Under the pieces are notes generated by a model. The model saw only the letters and a list, made by a program, of their open reading frames with translations, was not told the DNA's origin and searched no databases. A stretch of 18,690 nucleotides of DNA, taken from assembly GCA_029933365.1 (NCBI GenBank), contig JAOZOH010000054.1, positions 1 to 18,690 of the forward strand, in the 5' to 3' direction. Within the stretch, counting starts at the first letter, position 1, and each line of letters opens with the position of its first letter. This DNA is from Desulfuromusa sp. (GTDB taxonomy: Bacteria > Desulfobacterota > Desulfuromonadia > Desulfuromonadales > Geopsychrobacteraceae). Positions 1 to 8,675 of this stretch are shown in pieces. The translations under genes were made by a program, and so were the position numbers.

Positions 1-62
1 GCCTCGGCGGCACAGTTCTGATCGGCATGCTGCTTTATTGGCTGACTGAGATGATTATCTGA
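1..62 (+). CDS. C-terminal end of a probable formate/nitrite transporter family protein (partial)
   Basis: Only the last 19 codons are inside the window, read from position 3 and ending in TGA at 60-62. They encode a hydrophobic tail beginning LGGTVLIGMLLYWLTEM. A glycine pair followed by a hydrophobic helix with a YW pair resembles the last membrane helix of the FNT (FocA/NirC) family of pentameric anion channels, as I remember it. The stretch is short, so another membrane transporter is possible. The next gene starts 157 bp downstream on the same strand, and I see no clear terminator between them. Confidence 0.4.
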   Translation, partial: LGGTVLIGMLLYWLTEMII

Positions 63-219
63 CGATTAGAGTCCCTCTTCCAACGGTATTGGATTTTGCT
101 GCCTACTCCGGTAACTCTGGGTATATTTTGGCAAAGTTAGCCAATCGGATAAGACTTTATGCCGTTTGAGGGAACCTATGATGCCGTGTTGCTACCTTTT
201 GTAGCTGCTGGAGCTTTTT

Positions 220-1347
220 ATGACCTTATCCTCTCTCTTCACCATACTTATATGGCTACTATTGTTTGCAGGGGCAGCTTATGGACAAGATCCCCCCGAT
301 TCCAACACTCATATGGCGGATGGATCTGAACGGGAAACCTGGCGTTTTGAAATCGATAATGATGTGTTATTCGACAAAGATAACCAGATTTCCAGTGGCT
401 GGTCGGTGCAGAAACACTCGGCAGTAGCCAAAAGCTGGGAGGAACTGAAGGGACTTCCAAAATTTATCCGCCAGTGGGGTGCGGCTCTGCCGACCCTGAC
501 GGATGAAGGGTTGCGCTATCGAGCAGGAATCGCAGTTGGTCAGATTATTCAGACCCCTGCTGATAGTTCGCGCCGGGATCTCAACAAGGATGACGTGCCA
601 TACGCTGGAGCACTGACCGCGCAGACTAGCTGGTACGCCTTTAACGATGATGACTTCCGCGGATTCGAGATTGTTTTTGGTGTGGTGGGTCCCTACTCAC
701 TGGCGAAGCAAGCGCAGAAGTTTGTGCATCAGGTCACTGGCAACTCAGACCCCCAGGGCTGGGATAATCAGTTAAAAACCGAACCGCTACTCAACTTCAA
801 TTATATGCGCAAACAAAAGGTCTGGCGCCACGGCAACCCCGGCGGGTGGGCCGCCGATGCCAGCGTGGATGGTCATGCGGGGTTAGGCAACATGTTTACT
901 CAGGCCAGTGTCGCCCTGGAATGTCGCTGGGGGTACAATATGCCCCGGGGTTTCGCCTCCGTGCCCGATCCCATCGGTTTGAGTATGCATTACATAGCCG
1001 CACTGACACCGGCAAATCATCAGGCTGGATCGTTCTACGCCACTCTGCTGCTATCTGGCAGTGCCGTTGCCCACAATATCTTTCTGGATGGAAACACTTT
1101 TCGCGACAGCCACAGTGTCGATAAAGAACCACTGGTTGGTCTGGCGGTCGCCGGGCTCCACTATGAGAGAAAAAACTGGGGAATTCATTTCAACGTAGTG
1201 GCATCTACTGACGATGTGGATACGGACGACGCCCCGGATGCCGAGAGGTCGGGAGCGGCTGGGAGCTATCACGATCGAGTGGAGATTTTAATCCACCATG
1301 AAGCACTTTTTACCGCACACCCTCATTTGCAATGGCGGCGGTATTGA
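220..1347 (+). CDS. Outer-membrane lipid A deacylase-like protein (LpxR/DUF2219 family)
   Basis: The 375-residue protein starts with a signal peptide: a hydrophobic run at residues 5-20 and a likely cut near AAYG/Q at about 22. The mature part has the LpxR (DUF2219) pattern. An early strand reads FEIDNDVLF with the Asn-Asp pair N47/D48, followed by a DVPYAG segment (125-130). A block around 155-189 reads GVVGP...QKFVH...DPQGWDNQL...EP. LpxR is a calcium-dependent outer-membrane beta-barrel that removes the 3' acyloxyacyl chain of lipid A. N47/D48 and the Q166/H170 spacing agree with its catalytic region as I recall it. The C-terminus ends in Tyr, compatible with an outer-membrane insertion signal. 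GGAGC lies 5 nt before the ATG. Activity is inferred from family only. Confidence 0.82.
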   Translation: MTLSSLFTILIWLLLFAGAAYGQDPPDSNTHMADGSERETWRFEIDNDVLFDKDNQISSGWSVQKHSAVAKSWEELKGLPKFIRQWGAALPTLTDEGLRYRAGIAVGQIIQTPADSSRRDLNKDDVPYAGALTAQTSWYAFNDDDFRGFEIVFGVVGPYSLAKQAQKFVHQVTGNSDPQGWDNQLKTEPLLNFNYMRKQKVWRHGNPGGWAADASVDGHAGLGNMFTQASVALECRWGYNMPRGFASVPDPIGLSMHYIAALTPANHQAGSFYATLLLSGSAVAHNIFLDGNTFRDSHSVDKEPLVGLAVAGLHYERKNWGIHFNVVASTDDVDTDDAPDAERSGAAGSYHDRVEILIHHEALFTAHPHLQWRRY

Positions 1348-1417
1348 CGACAATTGCTGCCATAACACTATGGGTACTGGCAGGTAGAAATTCGGCGCAA
1401 CTACATTGGAGGCGATG

Positions 1418-3136
1418 ATGGTGACAAAAGATCAACTACAGCAAAAGATTAGCCTCTTAGATGGAAAGGATTATGGAGCATTACAAGGATTGATCGGCTC
1501 CTATAATTTTGATCAGTTCAGATTGATTATTGAGCAGATTCCTAAAGACCCTTATGCCCCACCCCATACTGGAATTTACCGGATTCAATTTCCTCTGGAT
1601 GAAACGGTCATTGAAGCGGGCATGATTGATTCAAGGATCGGGGAGATTGCCTGTCGGGATTTTTATGCCCGCCAATTTTTCGACAATAGTGCGAGGATCT
1701 CGGGCAAAAGGCGGGGACCCGGTTTCAGCGGTATCATCACTATAAATGAACCGGGGCAAACAATATTGGAACGCAGCTCAGTTATCATCAATGAAAATAG
1801 TTTGGAAATCCGCTGCTTTGTTGGTCTCCCGGCATCCAAGAGAAATATCAAAGCTAAACTGGCTGTTAAAATGTTATTTGAAGAGCTACCAGAAATTGTC
1901 AGTTTATCACTACACCGGAATCATACGAATACAGATCGGCTGTTGTCTCACATACATACTTCAGTAGATGCAGAGTTTTTGCGGCAGAAACTGCCTGAGA
2001 TGGATCTGGTAGCTTTTATAGTGGATGGGGCTATTTTGCCCAGGGAAAGTGGTAGCAGTGATTGCGCCATGAACAGAGATTCGGTCATAGCGTTTAAATC
2101 CCCTGAAAACCTGAAAACTGAAATTGATCTACCTTATGCCGGAAAAATAACCGGCATGGGAATCCTGCAAGGGATCACCCTGCTTACGGGTGGTGGTTAT
2201 CATGGTAAATCAACCCTCCTTCAGGCAATCGAGATGGGTGTATATAACCATATTGCAGGAGACGGCAGAGAGCAGTGTGTCTCGCTGGTAGAGACTGTGA
2301 AGGTCCGAGCCTATAGTGGCAGGCATGTGGTTAAGACTGATATTTCCCCTTTTATCAGAAATCTCCCTTTTCGCAAAGATACCAGCTCTTTTACCACTGA
2401 AAATGCCAGTGGCAGCACTTCCCAGGCGGCAAATATTATCGAGGCCATTGAGGTGGGGGCAAAGGTGATTCTCATGGATGAGGATACCTGCGCCACTAAT
2501 TTTATGATCCGTGATATGTATATGCAGAAGTTGGTAAGAAAATCGGATGAACCGATTACTTCATATATCGATAAAGTCCGTCAGCTTTACCAGGAAGAAA
2601 AGATATCGACAATTCTCGCACTGGGTGGAGTAGGGGATTATTTTGAAGTAGCGGATCATGTCATCCAGATGATCAAATATCGTCCGCAAGATGTTTCTGT
2701 TCAGGCAAAGGAGATCATCCATAAATATCCACCAAAAAGAATAAAAGAGGATGTTGGATATCCCATTCATCCCAAAGCACGCATCCCGGTTGCTGAAAGT
2801 ATTGACCCGATGAGTGAGTTCAGAAAGTGGCGTCTCTATACAACAGAGATGAATACCCTCCACTTTGGCCAAAACAAAATCGACCTGACCGACCTTGAAC
2901 AGTTGGTTGAGTTATCACAGACAAAAGCGATTGGTTTTTCTATGCTTTATGCCCGGAAGTATATGAATGGAGAAAGAACTTTAAAACAGGTCATTGATTT
3001 GGTCATGGCCGATCTTGAGGAAAACGGACTCGATATTCTCAGTGAAAAGATTTCCGGGTATTTTGCTCAGTTCCGCTCTTTTGAACTGGCATTTACCTTG
3101 AATCGAATGCGTTCTTTTGACGTTAAGCAAATATAG
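1418..3136 (+). CDS. ABC-class ATPase of the COG3044 / MRB1590 type
   Basis: This large soluble protein is about 572 residues long, matching the family of predicted ABC-class ATPases (PF09818, COG3044) whose structurally studied relative is the trypanosome RNA-editing protein MRB1590. From this start, a Walker A reads GGGYHGKST at about 258-266. A degenerate signature (ASGSTSQA) lies near 330-337, and a Walker B ILMDED near 351-356. An N-terminal domain with a long conserved block (SLHRNHTNTDRLLSHI) precedes the ATPase core. There is no membrane segment or transporter partner, so it is probably not a transporter. An in-frame TTG at 1406 would extend it, but GGAGG at 1408-1412 overlaps that codon. 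ATG at 1418 (spacing 5) or GTG at 1421 fits better. It appears monocistronic, with a terminator 40 bp downstream. The bacterial function is unknown. Confidence 0.88.
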   Translation: MVTKDQLQQKISLLDGKDYGALQGLIGSYNFDQFRLIIEQIPKDPYAPPHTGIYRIQFPLDETVIEAGMIDSRIGEIACRDFYARQFFDNSARISGKRRGPGFSGIITINEPGQTILERSSVIINENSLEIRCFVGLPASKRNIKAKLAVKMLFEELPEIVSLSLHRNHTNTDRLLSHIHTSVDAEFLRQKLPEMDLVAFIVDGAILPRESGSSDCAMNRDSVIAFKSPENLKTEIDLPYAGKITGMGILQGITLLTGGGYHGKSTLLQAIEMGVYNHIAGDGREQCVSLVETVKVRAYSGRHVVKTDISPFIRNLPFRKDTSSFTTENASGSTSQAANIIEAIEVGAKVILMDEDTCATNFMIRDMYMQKLVRKSDEPITSYIDKVRQLYQEEKISTILALGGVGDYFEVADHVIQMIKYRPQDVSVQAKEIIHKYPPKRIKEDVGYPIHPKARIPVAESIDPMSEFRKWRLYTTEMNTLHFGQNKIDLTDLEQLVELSQTKAIGFSMLYARKYMNGERTLKQVIDLVMADLEENGLDILSEKISGYFAQFRSFELAFTLNRMRSFDVKQI

Positions 3137-3176
3137 GGGTTTGATTTAATTGCCTGTCACTCAGCCAGACAAAACT

Positions 3177-3210
3177 AAAAGCGCCATCTCCCAGTCGAGG
3201 TGGCACTTTT
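3177..3210 (+). terminator. Rho-independent terminator after the ABC-class ATPase gene
   Basis: AAAAG and CTTTT flank a GCCATCT / AGGTGGC stem (one G-T pair) with an 8-nt loop and one C/A mismatch at the base. Four Ts follow the stem. It lies 40 bp after the stop codon at 3136 and 100 bp before the next start, so it separates the two transcription units. Confidence 0.75.
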
Positions 3211-3310
3211 CTTTATCCAGCTCCTTTGCCCCTTTCCCCAAATGCTATTTTACGCTATAAATCATCTATCAATTTGATTTTACATAAGTTTTTAATTTCA
3301 GGATTAAGCA

Positions 3311-4174
3311 ATGAGTTACGTCTATCTAAATGGTGACTTCGTTAAAAGTGACACGGCCAAAATCTCTGTTTTTGACCAGGGTTTTTTGTATGGTGATGGT
3401 ATTTTCGAAAGCTTTCGCTCTATTGGCAAGCGACTCTACCAATTTTCGCAGCACTATCAACGCTTGAAACAATCGGCCGAAGCGCTCTCCTATCCTATTA
3501 CTTTCACCCAAAAACAGCTGGAAACCATCCTCCTGGAATTACGTGAACGCAATGGGTTTAACAATGCCTATTACCGGATCACGATAACCCGAGGGGAGGG
3601 ACAAATCGGGTTCCAGCGCGATATGGATAACAACCTGACTTGTCTGGTAATTGGTCGGGAGTTTCAGGGGCTCGAGGAGAGCTATTACCGGGAAGGGATT
3701 GAGCTTCAAGTGGCGCAGACGCGCAGAAATGCCCCGGAAGCGATCAACCCGAAAATCAAATCGATCAGCAACCTGAACAGTCTGCTTGGAAAACTTGAAG
3801 CGAGGGCCTCAGGAGCGTTTGAGGTCATCATGCTGAACAATAAGGAGCATATCTGCGAAGGGGCGGCCTCAAATATCTTCTGGACTCGAGGACAATGGGT
3901 CTTTACCCCCGCTGCTTCGACCGGACTTCTGGAAGGGGTCACCCGTTCAACTATCATCCGTTTGTGTGAAAAAAAACTGAACTTGCGGGTTATCACTGGC
4001 GAATTTAAACTACAGGATTTACAATTTTCAGATGAGGTCTTTATTACTTCCACATCTCTGGAAGTCATTCCTGTGGTTAAGGTAGACGGCTTTACCATCA
4101 ACCAGGGGCAAGTTGGATCTATTGCCCAACATCTGCGACTGGAACTTCATCGGGACATGGGTCAGCAGTCCTGA
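3311..4174 (+). CDS. Class IV PLP-dependent aminotransferase / aminodeoxychorismate lyase-like (PabC/IlvE/Dat fold)
   Basis: The 287-residue length is typical of fold-type IV PLP enzymes. The N-terminus carries the family opening YLNGDFV...ISVFDQGFLYGDGIFES (residues 5-34). The Schiff-base lysine should be K150 in the PKIKSISNLN segment, and E183 in CEGAASNIFW is the conserved acid beside the cofactor. The phosphate-binding TGLLEGVTR segment is at 204-212. The fold covers aminodeoxychorismate lyase (folate/PABA), branched-chain and D-amino acid aminotransferases. The EGAASNIFW and TPAASTGLLEGVTR blocks look to me closest to Gram-positive-type PabC, but I cannot separate the three by eye, and no pabA/pabB lies here. 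AGGA about 8 nt before the ATG serves as the ribosome binding site. A repeat-containing 80-bp gap leads to the next gene. Confidence 0.85.
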   Translation: MSYVYLNGDFVKSDTAKISVFDQGFLYGDGIFESFRSIGKRLYQFSQHYQRLKQSAEALSYPITFTQKQLETILLELRERNGFNNAYYRITITRGEGQIGFQRDMDNNLTCLVIGREFQGLEESYYREGIELQVAQTRRNAPEAINPKIKSISNLNSLLGKLEARASGAFEVIMLNNKEHICEGAASNIFWTRGQWVFTPAASTGLLEGVTRSTIIRLCEKKLNLRVITGEFKLQDLQFSDEVFITSTSLEVIPVVKVDGFTINQGQVGSIAQHLRLELHRDMGQQS

Positions 4175-4198
4175 GGATCGAACATTGAGTTGCCATAT

Positions 4199-4230
4199 CT
4201 CGCAAAAATGAATCAGATGGCGTCGCCATC
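4199..4230 (+). repeat. GATGGC-palindrome repeat, short copy A
   Basis: A conserved 17-nt flank (CTCGCAAAAATGAATCA) runs directly into GATGGC-GTC-GCCATC, a perfect 6-bp stem with a 3-nt loop. The same flank and stem occur at 6491-6523 and, inverted, at 12260-12283. It sits between the class IV aminotransferase and pseudouridine synthase genes, ending 24 bp before the latter's start. In a transcript it would form a small hairpin close to the ribosome binding region. Confidence 0.8.
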
Positions 4231-4254
4231 ATATCTGGGAGCAATATTTCACCC

Positions 4255-5127
4255 ATGCCTGAATTTATAGTTACTGAAGAAGAAGTTGATCTACCGATTG
4301 AACAATTATTGCAGCAACGCATTCCTGCTGCACCAGAATCCTATCTGCGCCAGTTAGTGAAAAAGGGGAAAGTTAAGATTTCTATGAAGGCGGTCAAGGA
4401 GGGAGACTGTGTTGCAGTGAATGATCACATTTTGCTCCCTGACAGTAGTCGACTTCTGGATCTATTAGCAAACCGCCAGACGTCACAACCACAACTGGAT
4501 ATCCTCTATGAAACCCGGGAAATCCTCATCGTCAATAAGCCTGCACGTTTGGCGATTCACAATGGCAAGGGACACGAACGGGATAACCTGACGGATCGGA
4601 TTGGAGCATTTCTCGCCGCAAGAGGAGATCGCTTCCAATTTGCCCCGATTCACCGCCTCGATCTGGAAACCTCTGGACCTGTGTTGTTCGGTAAAGGTAA
4701 AAAGAGTTGTTCCATGCTGGGACAATTATTTATGCAGGGAGAGGTGACGAAAAACTACCTGGCTTTGGTAGCTGGAAAGGTCGTGGGACGGGGAACATTA
4801 CTCTCCGATATTCCCGCCAAGGGAAAGTTGAAAACTGCCGAAACCAGCTACCAGACCCTGGTCAGCAATGATACTGCTTCATTATTAGAAATCCAGCTAT
4901 TGACCGGCAGGCAACATCAAATTCGCCGCCAGCTCGCCGATGCAGGGCACCCTCTGTTTGGTGACCACCGCTATCATGGACCCTGTTCCGGAAAACTATC
5001 CAGGCTGTTTCTACACTGCCGTCGCCTAGCTTTTATTGACCCCTTCAGCAAACAACAAATAGATATCAGCTGTCCTCTTCCGGCAGATTTAAACCGGTTT
5101 CTCCCCCTGATAGGCATTGAGAAATAA
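4255..5127 (+). CDS. RluA-family RNA pseudouridine synthase
   Basis: The 290-residue protein isomerises uridine to pseudouridine in RNA, most likely in 23S rRNA. The catalytic motif is HRLD at 133-136 (D136 the nucleophile), within PIHRLDLETSG. The family block LLTGRQHQIRRQLADAGHPL-FGDHRY at 216-239 is intact. An N-terminal S4-like segment (SYLRQLVKKGKVKI, about 29-42) is the usual RNA-binding part of RluC/RluD-type members. Which uridine is modified (RluC, RluD or other) cannot be told. The next gene's ATG is 1 nt beyond this stop, so the two are almost certainly co-transcribed. The repeat just upstream may have replaced part of the native leader. Confidence 0.88.
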   Translation: MPEFIVTEEEVDLPIEQLLQQRIPAAPESYLRQLVKKGKVKISMKAVKEGDCVAVNDHILLPDSSRLLDLLANRQTSQPQLDILYETREILIVNKPARLAIHNGKGHERDNLTDRIGAFLAARGDRFQFAPIHRLDLETSGPVLFGKGKKSCSMLGQLFMQGEVTKNYLALVAGKVVGRGTLLSDIPAKGKLKTAETSYQTLVSNDTASLLEIQLLTGRQHQIRRQLADAGHPLFGDHRYHGPCSGKLSRLFLHCRRLAFIDPFSKQQIDISCPLPADLNRFLPLIGIEK

Positions 5128-5128
5128 A

Positions 5129-6412
5129 ATGAAAAAAATACTCTCTCCTCTTATGGTGTTAACCCTCATTGCACTGTTTGTGATGACCTGGTATGCAAGC
5201 CGTAAAGCAGAGCAAATTTTTACCGAACAGATCACCGCCATCAATCAGATTTCACCAGAAATTATCCAGGTTGATCTGCAAAATTATCAGCGGAGATTAT
5301 TTAGTTCACAGGCAGTTACGGTGGTCAGCATCAGAGGAAAAGAAAAGGTGAAATTGCACCATCAAATTCGCCACTTTATCTGGGGGGTTCAAATGCTGAC
5401 AACCCTGGCAAAAGGGTCAGAATTAGCAGCTGCGATTACCCCTGACCAGCTCCATTTGACAACCGATTTTAGCTTAAAGGGAGCATCGCAAACAGAATTG
5501 AATCTGCCTGAGATAAGTTTTCAGGATGCGAACGAAAGTCTGAAAATTACCGGATTTCAGACTCATCTGGATTTGAATGAGGATCTGAGCAAGGGAACGT
5601 TTAACTGCCAGGTGGACAGTTTGCACTTTCAACAGGTTGATCGGGCTGAACTTGATTTATCCAATCTTAGTATTTCCAGCCAGATGACCGATATGCAGGA
5701 TATTCCGTTGGGAAGCGGAGAGCTGCTTCTAGAAAAATTGAATGTGAGAGTTCAAGGGCAACCGACTGTGGAATTCCACACGATCCAATATCAGGGGAAA
5801 ACTAACCTGGTGCAAAATTCTTTCAGTAGTAGCGCGATATTTACTTTTGCTGAACTTCTTTTCGCTGGCGAAACTTTTAGCCAGGGAGAGCTGGAACTAA
5901 TCCTGTCTGATATTGATGCAGAGTTACTGCACTCATTACAACAAACGGCGCAACAGTTACAGGACAAAGCTCTTAACCAGCAGATCAGCTCCTTTGAACG
6001 GCAAGTCGAGCTGTTAGGGCTTTACACCAAACTCCTCCATTCCGGGATCACCCTTACTCTGGAAAAGTTATCTTTACGTAGTGGTAATGATGAAATCAAT
6101 GGCAATGGAACTCTGACCCTGTTAAAAAAACCCACGACAGGGAGTTCCTTCTTGTCTCTGGAAAATGTCAAAGGTTCTTTTCAATTGGATATCGATCAGG
6201 GCGCGTTTGTGACTGGTTATCGTCTCTTCAATAAGCTACGCTTCGGTGATGGTCAAAAACAGAACCCGGCAATTCTTGCTGAACAGGCGGATCAGCTAGC
6301 TGGTGGTTTGGTGCAAAAAGGTATTTTCACCCGACAGAATGCTGGTAACTTCCACATGGATTTTTCTTTATTTGAGGGACAAGGAAAGCTGAATGGGGCT
6401 CGAGTTTTGTGA
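5129..6412 (+). CDS. YdgA/DUF945-like membrane-anchored protein
   Basis: From ATG at 5129 the protein is 427 residues, with one N-terminal hydrophobic segment (about 4-22, ending MTWYASRKAEQIF) that acts as a signal anchor. The remaining ~400 residues are soluble, presumably periplasmic, rich in beta-type alternation and LxLxxL patterns. Length, anchor and layout resemble DUF945 (E. coli YdgA), a family without a firm function, and the assignment rests on overall pattern. An in-frame TTG at 5117 lies inside the upstream gene and is less likely. The start is 1 nt after the pseudouridine synthase stop at 5127, so translation is probably coupled. A small hairpin 47 bp after the stop (TTCCCTC/GAGGGAA, 6459-6478) lacks a clear T-run, so termination there is doubtful. 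Confidence 0.6.
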   Translation: MKKILSPLMVLTLIALFVMTWYASRKAEQIFTEQITAINQISPEIIQVDLQNYQRRLFSSQAVTVVSIRGKEKVKLHHQIRHFIWGVQMLTTLAKGSELAAAITPDQLHLTTDFSLKGASQTELNLPEISFQDANESLKITGFQTHLDLNEDLSKGTFNCQVDSLHFQQVDRAELDLSNLSISSQMTDMQDIPLGSGELLLEKLNVRVQGQPTVEFHTIQYQGKTNLVQNSFSSSAIFTFAELLFAGETFSQGELELILSDIDAELLHSLQQTAQQLQDKALNQQISSFERQVELLGLYTKLLHSGITLTLEKLSLRSGNDEINGNGTLTLLKKPTTGSSFLSLENVKGSFQLDIDQGAFVTGYRLFNKLRFGDGQKQNPAILAEQADQLAGGLVQKGIFTRQNAGNFHMDFSLFEGQGKLNGARVL

Positions 6413-6490
6413 GCATTTCGAGATTTTCCAGCAAAGATATTCCCCATCAGGACAACGCTTCCCTCCAGAGAGAGGGAACTTGTATGACGC

Positions 6491-6523
6491 ACTCGCAAAA
6501 ATGAATCCGATGGCTAAGCCATC
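6491..6523 (+). repeat. GATGGC-palindrome repeat, short copy B
   Basis: The flank ACTCGCAAAAATGAATC-C is followed by GATGGC-TAA-GCCATC. It matches copy A except for one flank base and the 3-nt loop (TAA instead of GTC). It lies 33 bp upstream of the livM start. The TAA loop is the same as at the flank-side end of the long copy near 12260. Confidence 0.8.
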
Positions 6524-6556
6524 TTGTATTGAATAGAACTGGATCGGCACAAGGGC

Positions 6557-7555
6557 ATGACCAGCAAACAGAAAATCCTCTATTTCATCTGCCTGCACCG
6601 CACCGGGTTAACCGTTACCGGGGTATCTTTGGCACTCCTGTTATTCCCAATTTTTGAGAATAATCCCTACACTCTTGGGCTGACGAACTTGATTGCCATC
6701 AACGCAATTGTCGTCCTTGGCCTTAATCTTTTCATTGGCTATGCTGGACAAATTTCCCTCGGCCATGCCGCTTTTTTCGGTCTGGGAGCTTATGGCTCCG
6801 CCATTGCTACAGTCACATTTGACATTTCTCCCTGGCCGGCAATGGTTCTGGTCGCCGTTCTGGTTGCACTGATAGCACTGCTGGTTGGAATTCCGATACT
6901 CCGCCTTTCAGGGCATTATCTGGCCATGGCAACTTTGGGGTTAAGCTTTGTTGTTCACACGATTCTACTCCAGTGGGATGAAGTCACTGGTGGACCGAGT
7001 GGATTCTCCGGGATCCCCTATCTCTCCTTTGGCAATTTTCAGTTTGATGACGAGGTGCGGCTCCACTATCTCCTCTGGGGTTTTACCCTGATCAGTTTAC
7101 TGCTCTGTCTGAATCTGGTGCGCAGCGGAGTCGGTCGTGGCTTGTCGGCTCTGGCCGGGGATGAGGTTGCTGCAGCAGCGTTGGGAGTTAATACCCGCAA
7201 TGCTAAAATTAAGATTTTCGTGCTCTCGGCGGTTCTTGCGTCGATAGCCGGGAGTCTGTTTGCCCACTGTTACTCCTTTGTCAGTCCCGATTCCTTTGAC
7301 ATATTCGCCTCAACCGACATGGTAATTATGGTAGTTATTGGCGGAATGGGATCGATTTGGGGCTCACTGTTCGGTGCTGCTCTGATCACCTTACTGCCGG
7401 AATGGATGGACATATTTGAGACTTACAAGGATCTTGTCCACGGTGGTATCCTGGTATTAGTATTGATGTTCCTGCCTCAGGGACTGGTCACCGGTCTGGT
7501 GGAAATGGTTAAAATCAAGCTGACCTTACGGAGGCGCAAAGATGCTGCGACTTGA
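6557..7555 (+). CDS. livM: Branched-chain/aromatic amino acid ABC transporter permease LivM
   Basis: The 332-residue protein is strongly hydrophobic with about eight to ten membrane segments, as expected for LivM, one of two permeases of the HAAT (Liv) uptake system. The family hallmark GLNLFIGYAGQISLGHAAFFGLGAY is at about 55-79. The late GGMGSIWGSLFGA block that contacts the ATPase is also present, near 269-281. It would act in the inner membrane with a LivH partner, LivG/LivF ATPases and a LivK-type receptor. The normal upstream partner livH is absent; the gene before it is the DUF945-like one. Its 3' end overlaps livG by 14 bp. The ribosome site is poor (AAGGG only 2 nt from the ATG), and the short repeat copy B sits just before it. 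Confidence 0.92.
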   Translation: MTSKQKILYFICLHRTGLTVTGVSLALLLFPIFENNPYTLGLTNLIAINAIVVLGLNLFIGYAGQISLGHAAFFGLGAYGSAIATVTFDISPWPAMVLVAVLVALIALLVGIPILRLSGHYLAMATLGLSFVVHTILLQWDEVTGGPSGFSGIPYLSFGNFQFDDEVRLHYLLWGFTLISLLLCLNLVRSGVGRGLSALAGDEVAAAALGVNTRNAKIKIFVLSAVLASIAGSLFAHCYSFVSPDSFDIFASTDMVIMVVIGGMGSIWGSLFGAALITLLPEWMDIFETYKDLVHGGILVLVLMFLPQGLVTGLVEMVKIKLTLRRRKDAAT

Positions 7556-8306
7556 ACAGGTCAGCAAAAACTTTGGTGGCCTTCCTGCACTCAGTAAAGT
7601 TTCCTTTACCGTTCCCAAAGGAAAACTAACCGCATTGATTGGCCCGAATGGTGCGGGGAAAAGCACCCTGATTAATTGTATTACCGGGGTGTTAGAGCCC
7701 AGCTCTGGTCACATTCAATTTCAGCAACAACAAATTACCGCGCTACCTGCATATAAAATCAGCAGATTGGGGATATCCCGAACCTTCCAGAACCTGAAAA
7801 TCTTTCCACGCCTGACGGTTCTCGACAATGTCCTCACCGGTCTGACCGGTGAAGGTGGTGATTCAATGCTCTTGGCCATGTTACGCTTACCCGACTTACG
7901 CAATCGTGAACGACAATTAAAATTACGCACCCTGGAAATCCTGGATCGTTTCGACTTGGCAGATAAAGCTAACTGGCCCGCCGGGGTTCTGGCTTATGGC
8001 GACAAAAAGCGAGTTGAGCTGGCCCGTGCAACAGTCGGCAACCCACAACTAATTTTACTCGATGAACCGGTCGCTGGACTCAATACCGAAGAGACAGCAG
8101 CAGTTGGCAAGCAGCTACGTCTGCTACGAAGCGCAGGACACACCATGCTGCTGGTTGAACATGATATGGACTTGGTCATGGAGATTGCTGATCAAGTCGT
8201 CGTGCTGAATAGCGGAAAATGTATTGCCACCGGCACCCCGGATGAAGTGCGCCGGAATCCGTTGGTACTGGAAGCCTATCTGGGGCGAATGGATGCGACA
8301 ACGTAA
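7542..8306 (+). CDS. livG: Liv-type ABC transporter ATP-binding protein LivG
   Basis: The 254-residue ATPase matches LivG length and motifs. Walker A GPNGAGKST is at 34-42, the LivG-style signature LAYGDKKR at 150-157, Walker B LILLDEP at 170-176, and the switch histidine is H207 in LVEHDMD. The ISRTFQNLKIFPRLTVLDNV segment (79-97) is the Q-loop region typical of LivG. GGAGG seven nt before the ATG is a strong ribosome site inside the end of livM, and the 14-bp overlap indicates coupled translation. It powers substrate import together with the LivF domain encoded downstream. Unusually, a 369-bp non-coding gap holding a large palindromic element separates it from livF, which normally follows within a few bases. 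Confidence 0.93.
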   Translation: MLRLEQVSKNFGGLPALSKVSFTVPKGKLTALIGPNGAGKSTLINCITGVLEPSSGHIQFQQQQITALPAYKISRLGISRTFQNLKIFPRLTVLDNVLTGLTGEGGDSMLLAMLRLPDLRNRERQLKLRTLEILDRFDLADKANWPAGVLAYGDKKRVELARATVGNPQLILLDEPVAGLNTEETAAVGKQLRLLRSAGHTMLLVEHDMDLVMEIADQVVVLNSGKCIATGTPDEVRRNPLVLEAYLGRMDATT

Positions 8307-8310
8307 AAAC

Positions 8311-8655
8311 ATTTTCAACGGAGAGGCGGAGTTGGAGAACAGGAGAAAAAAACACAACCTTAAACTTTGCCACCAAGACGCCAAGGCACTAAGAGAACCA
8401 AAGTCAAAAGCACTTATTGGGTTATCTACTTGACTCAACTTGCTTTGATTCCCTCCCCCTGGTGTGGGGGAAGGAGAAATCTAGTCACTCCAGAGTATTT
8501 AGTGGAGCGAAGTGGATAACCAAGAACATTTATTGGGTTTTAAAACAATAAAAAAGCAGTTTTGTTTTTCTTGGTGCCTTGGCGTCTTGGTGGCAAAATG
8601 GTTGAATGAACTTGATTCGGTTTCTCTCCCTCTCTCCGCCTCTGCGTTAAATTTT
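8311..8655. repeat. Large imperfect palindromic element between livG and livF
   Basis: Both halves match as inverted arms. The best pair is 8367-8394 with 8569-8596: 28 nt, beginning TTGCCACCAAGACGCC, with one mismatch. An outer pair is 8317-8331 (AACGGAGAGGCGGAG) with 8634-8648 (14 of 15). An inner pair includes CTTATTGGGTTATC and GATAACCAAGA...TTATTGGG. The centre near 8452-8474 is a C-run facing a G-run. No ORF of note crosses it and no transposase is encoded, so it looks like a non-autonomous, MITE-like element. The CACCAAGACGCCAAGGCAC style of repeat is one I recall from several environmental bacterial genomes. Confidence 0.8.
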
Positions 8656-8675
8656 TTAATATTTATGGTGTCACT

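Noticed and set aside
6459..6478. Hairpin TTCCCTC/GAGGGAA after the DUF945-like gene
   Set aside because: There is no T-run follow-on, so termination cannot be claimed; it is mentioned only in the gene entry.
8311..8655. CRISPR-like array in the livG-livF gap
   Set aside because: The repeats are inverted arms of one palindrome, not regularly spaced direct repeats with unique spacers.
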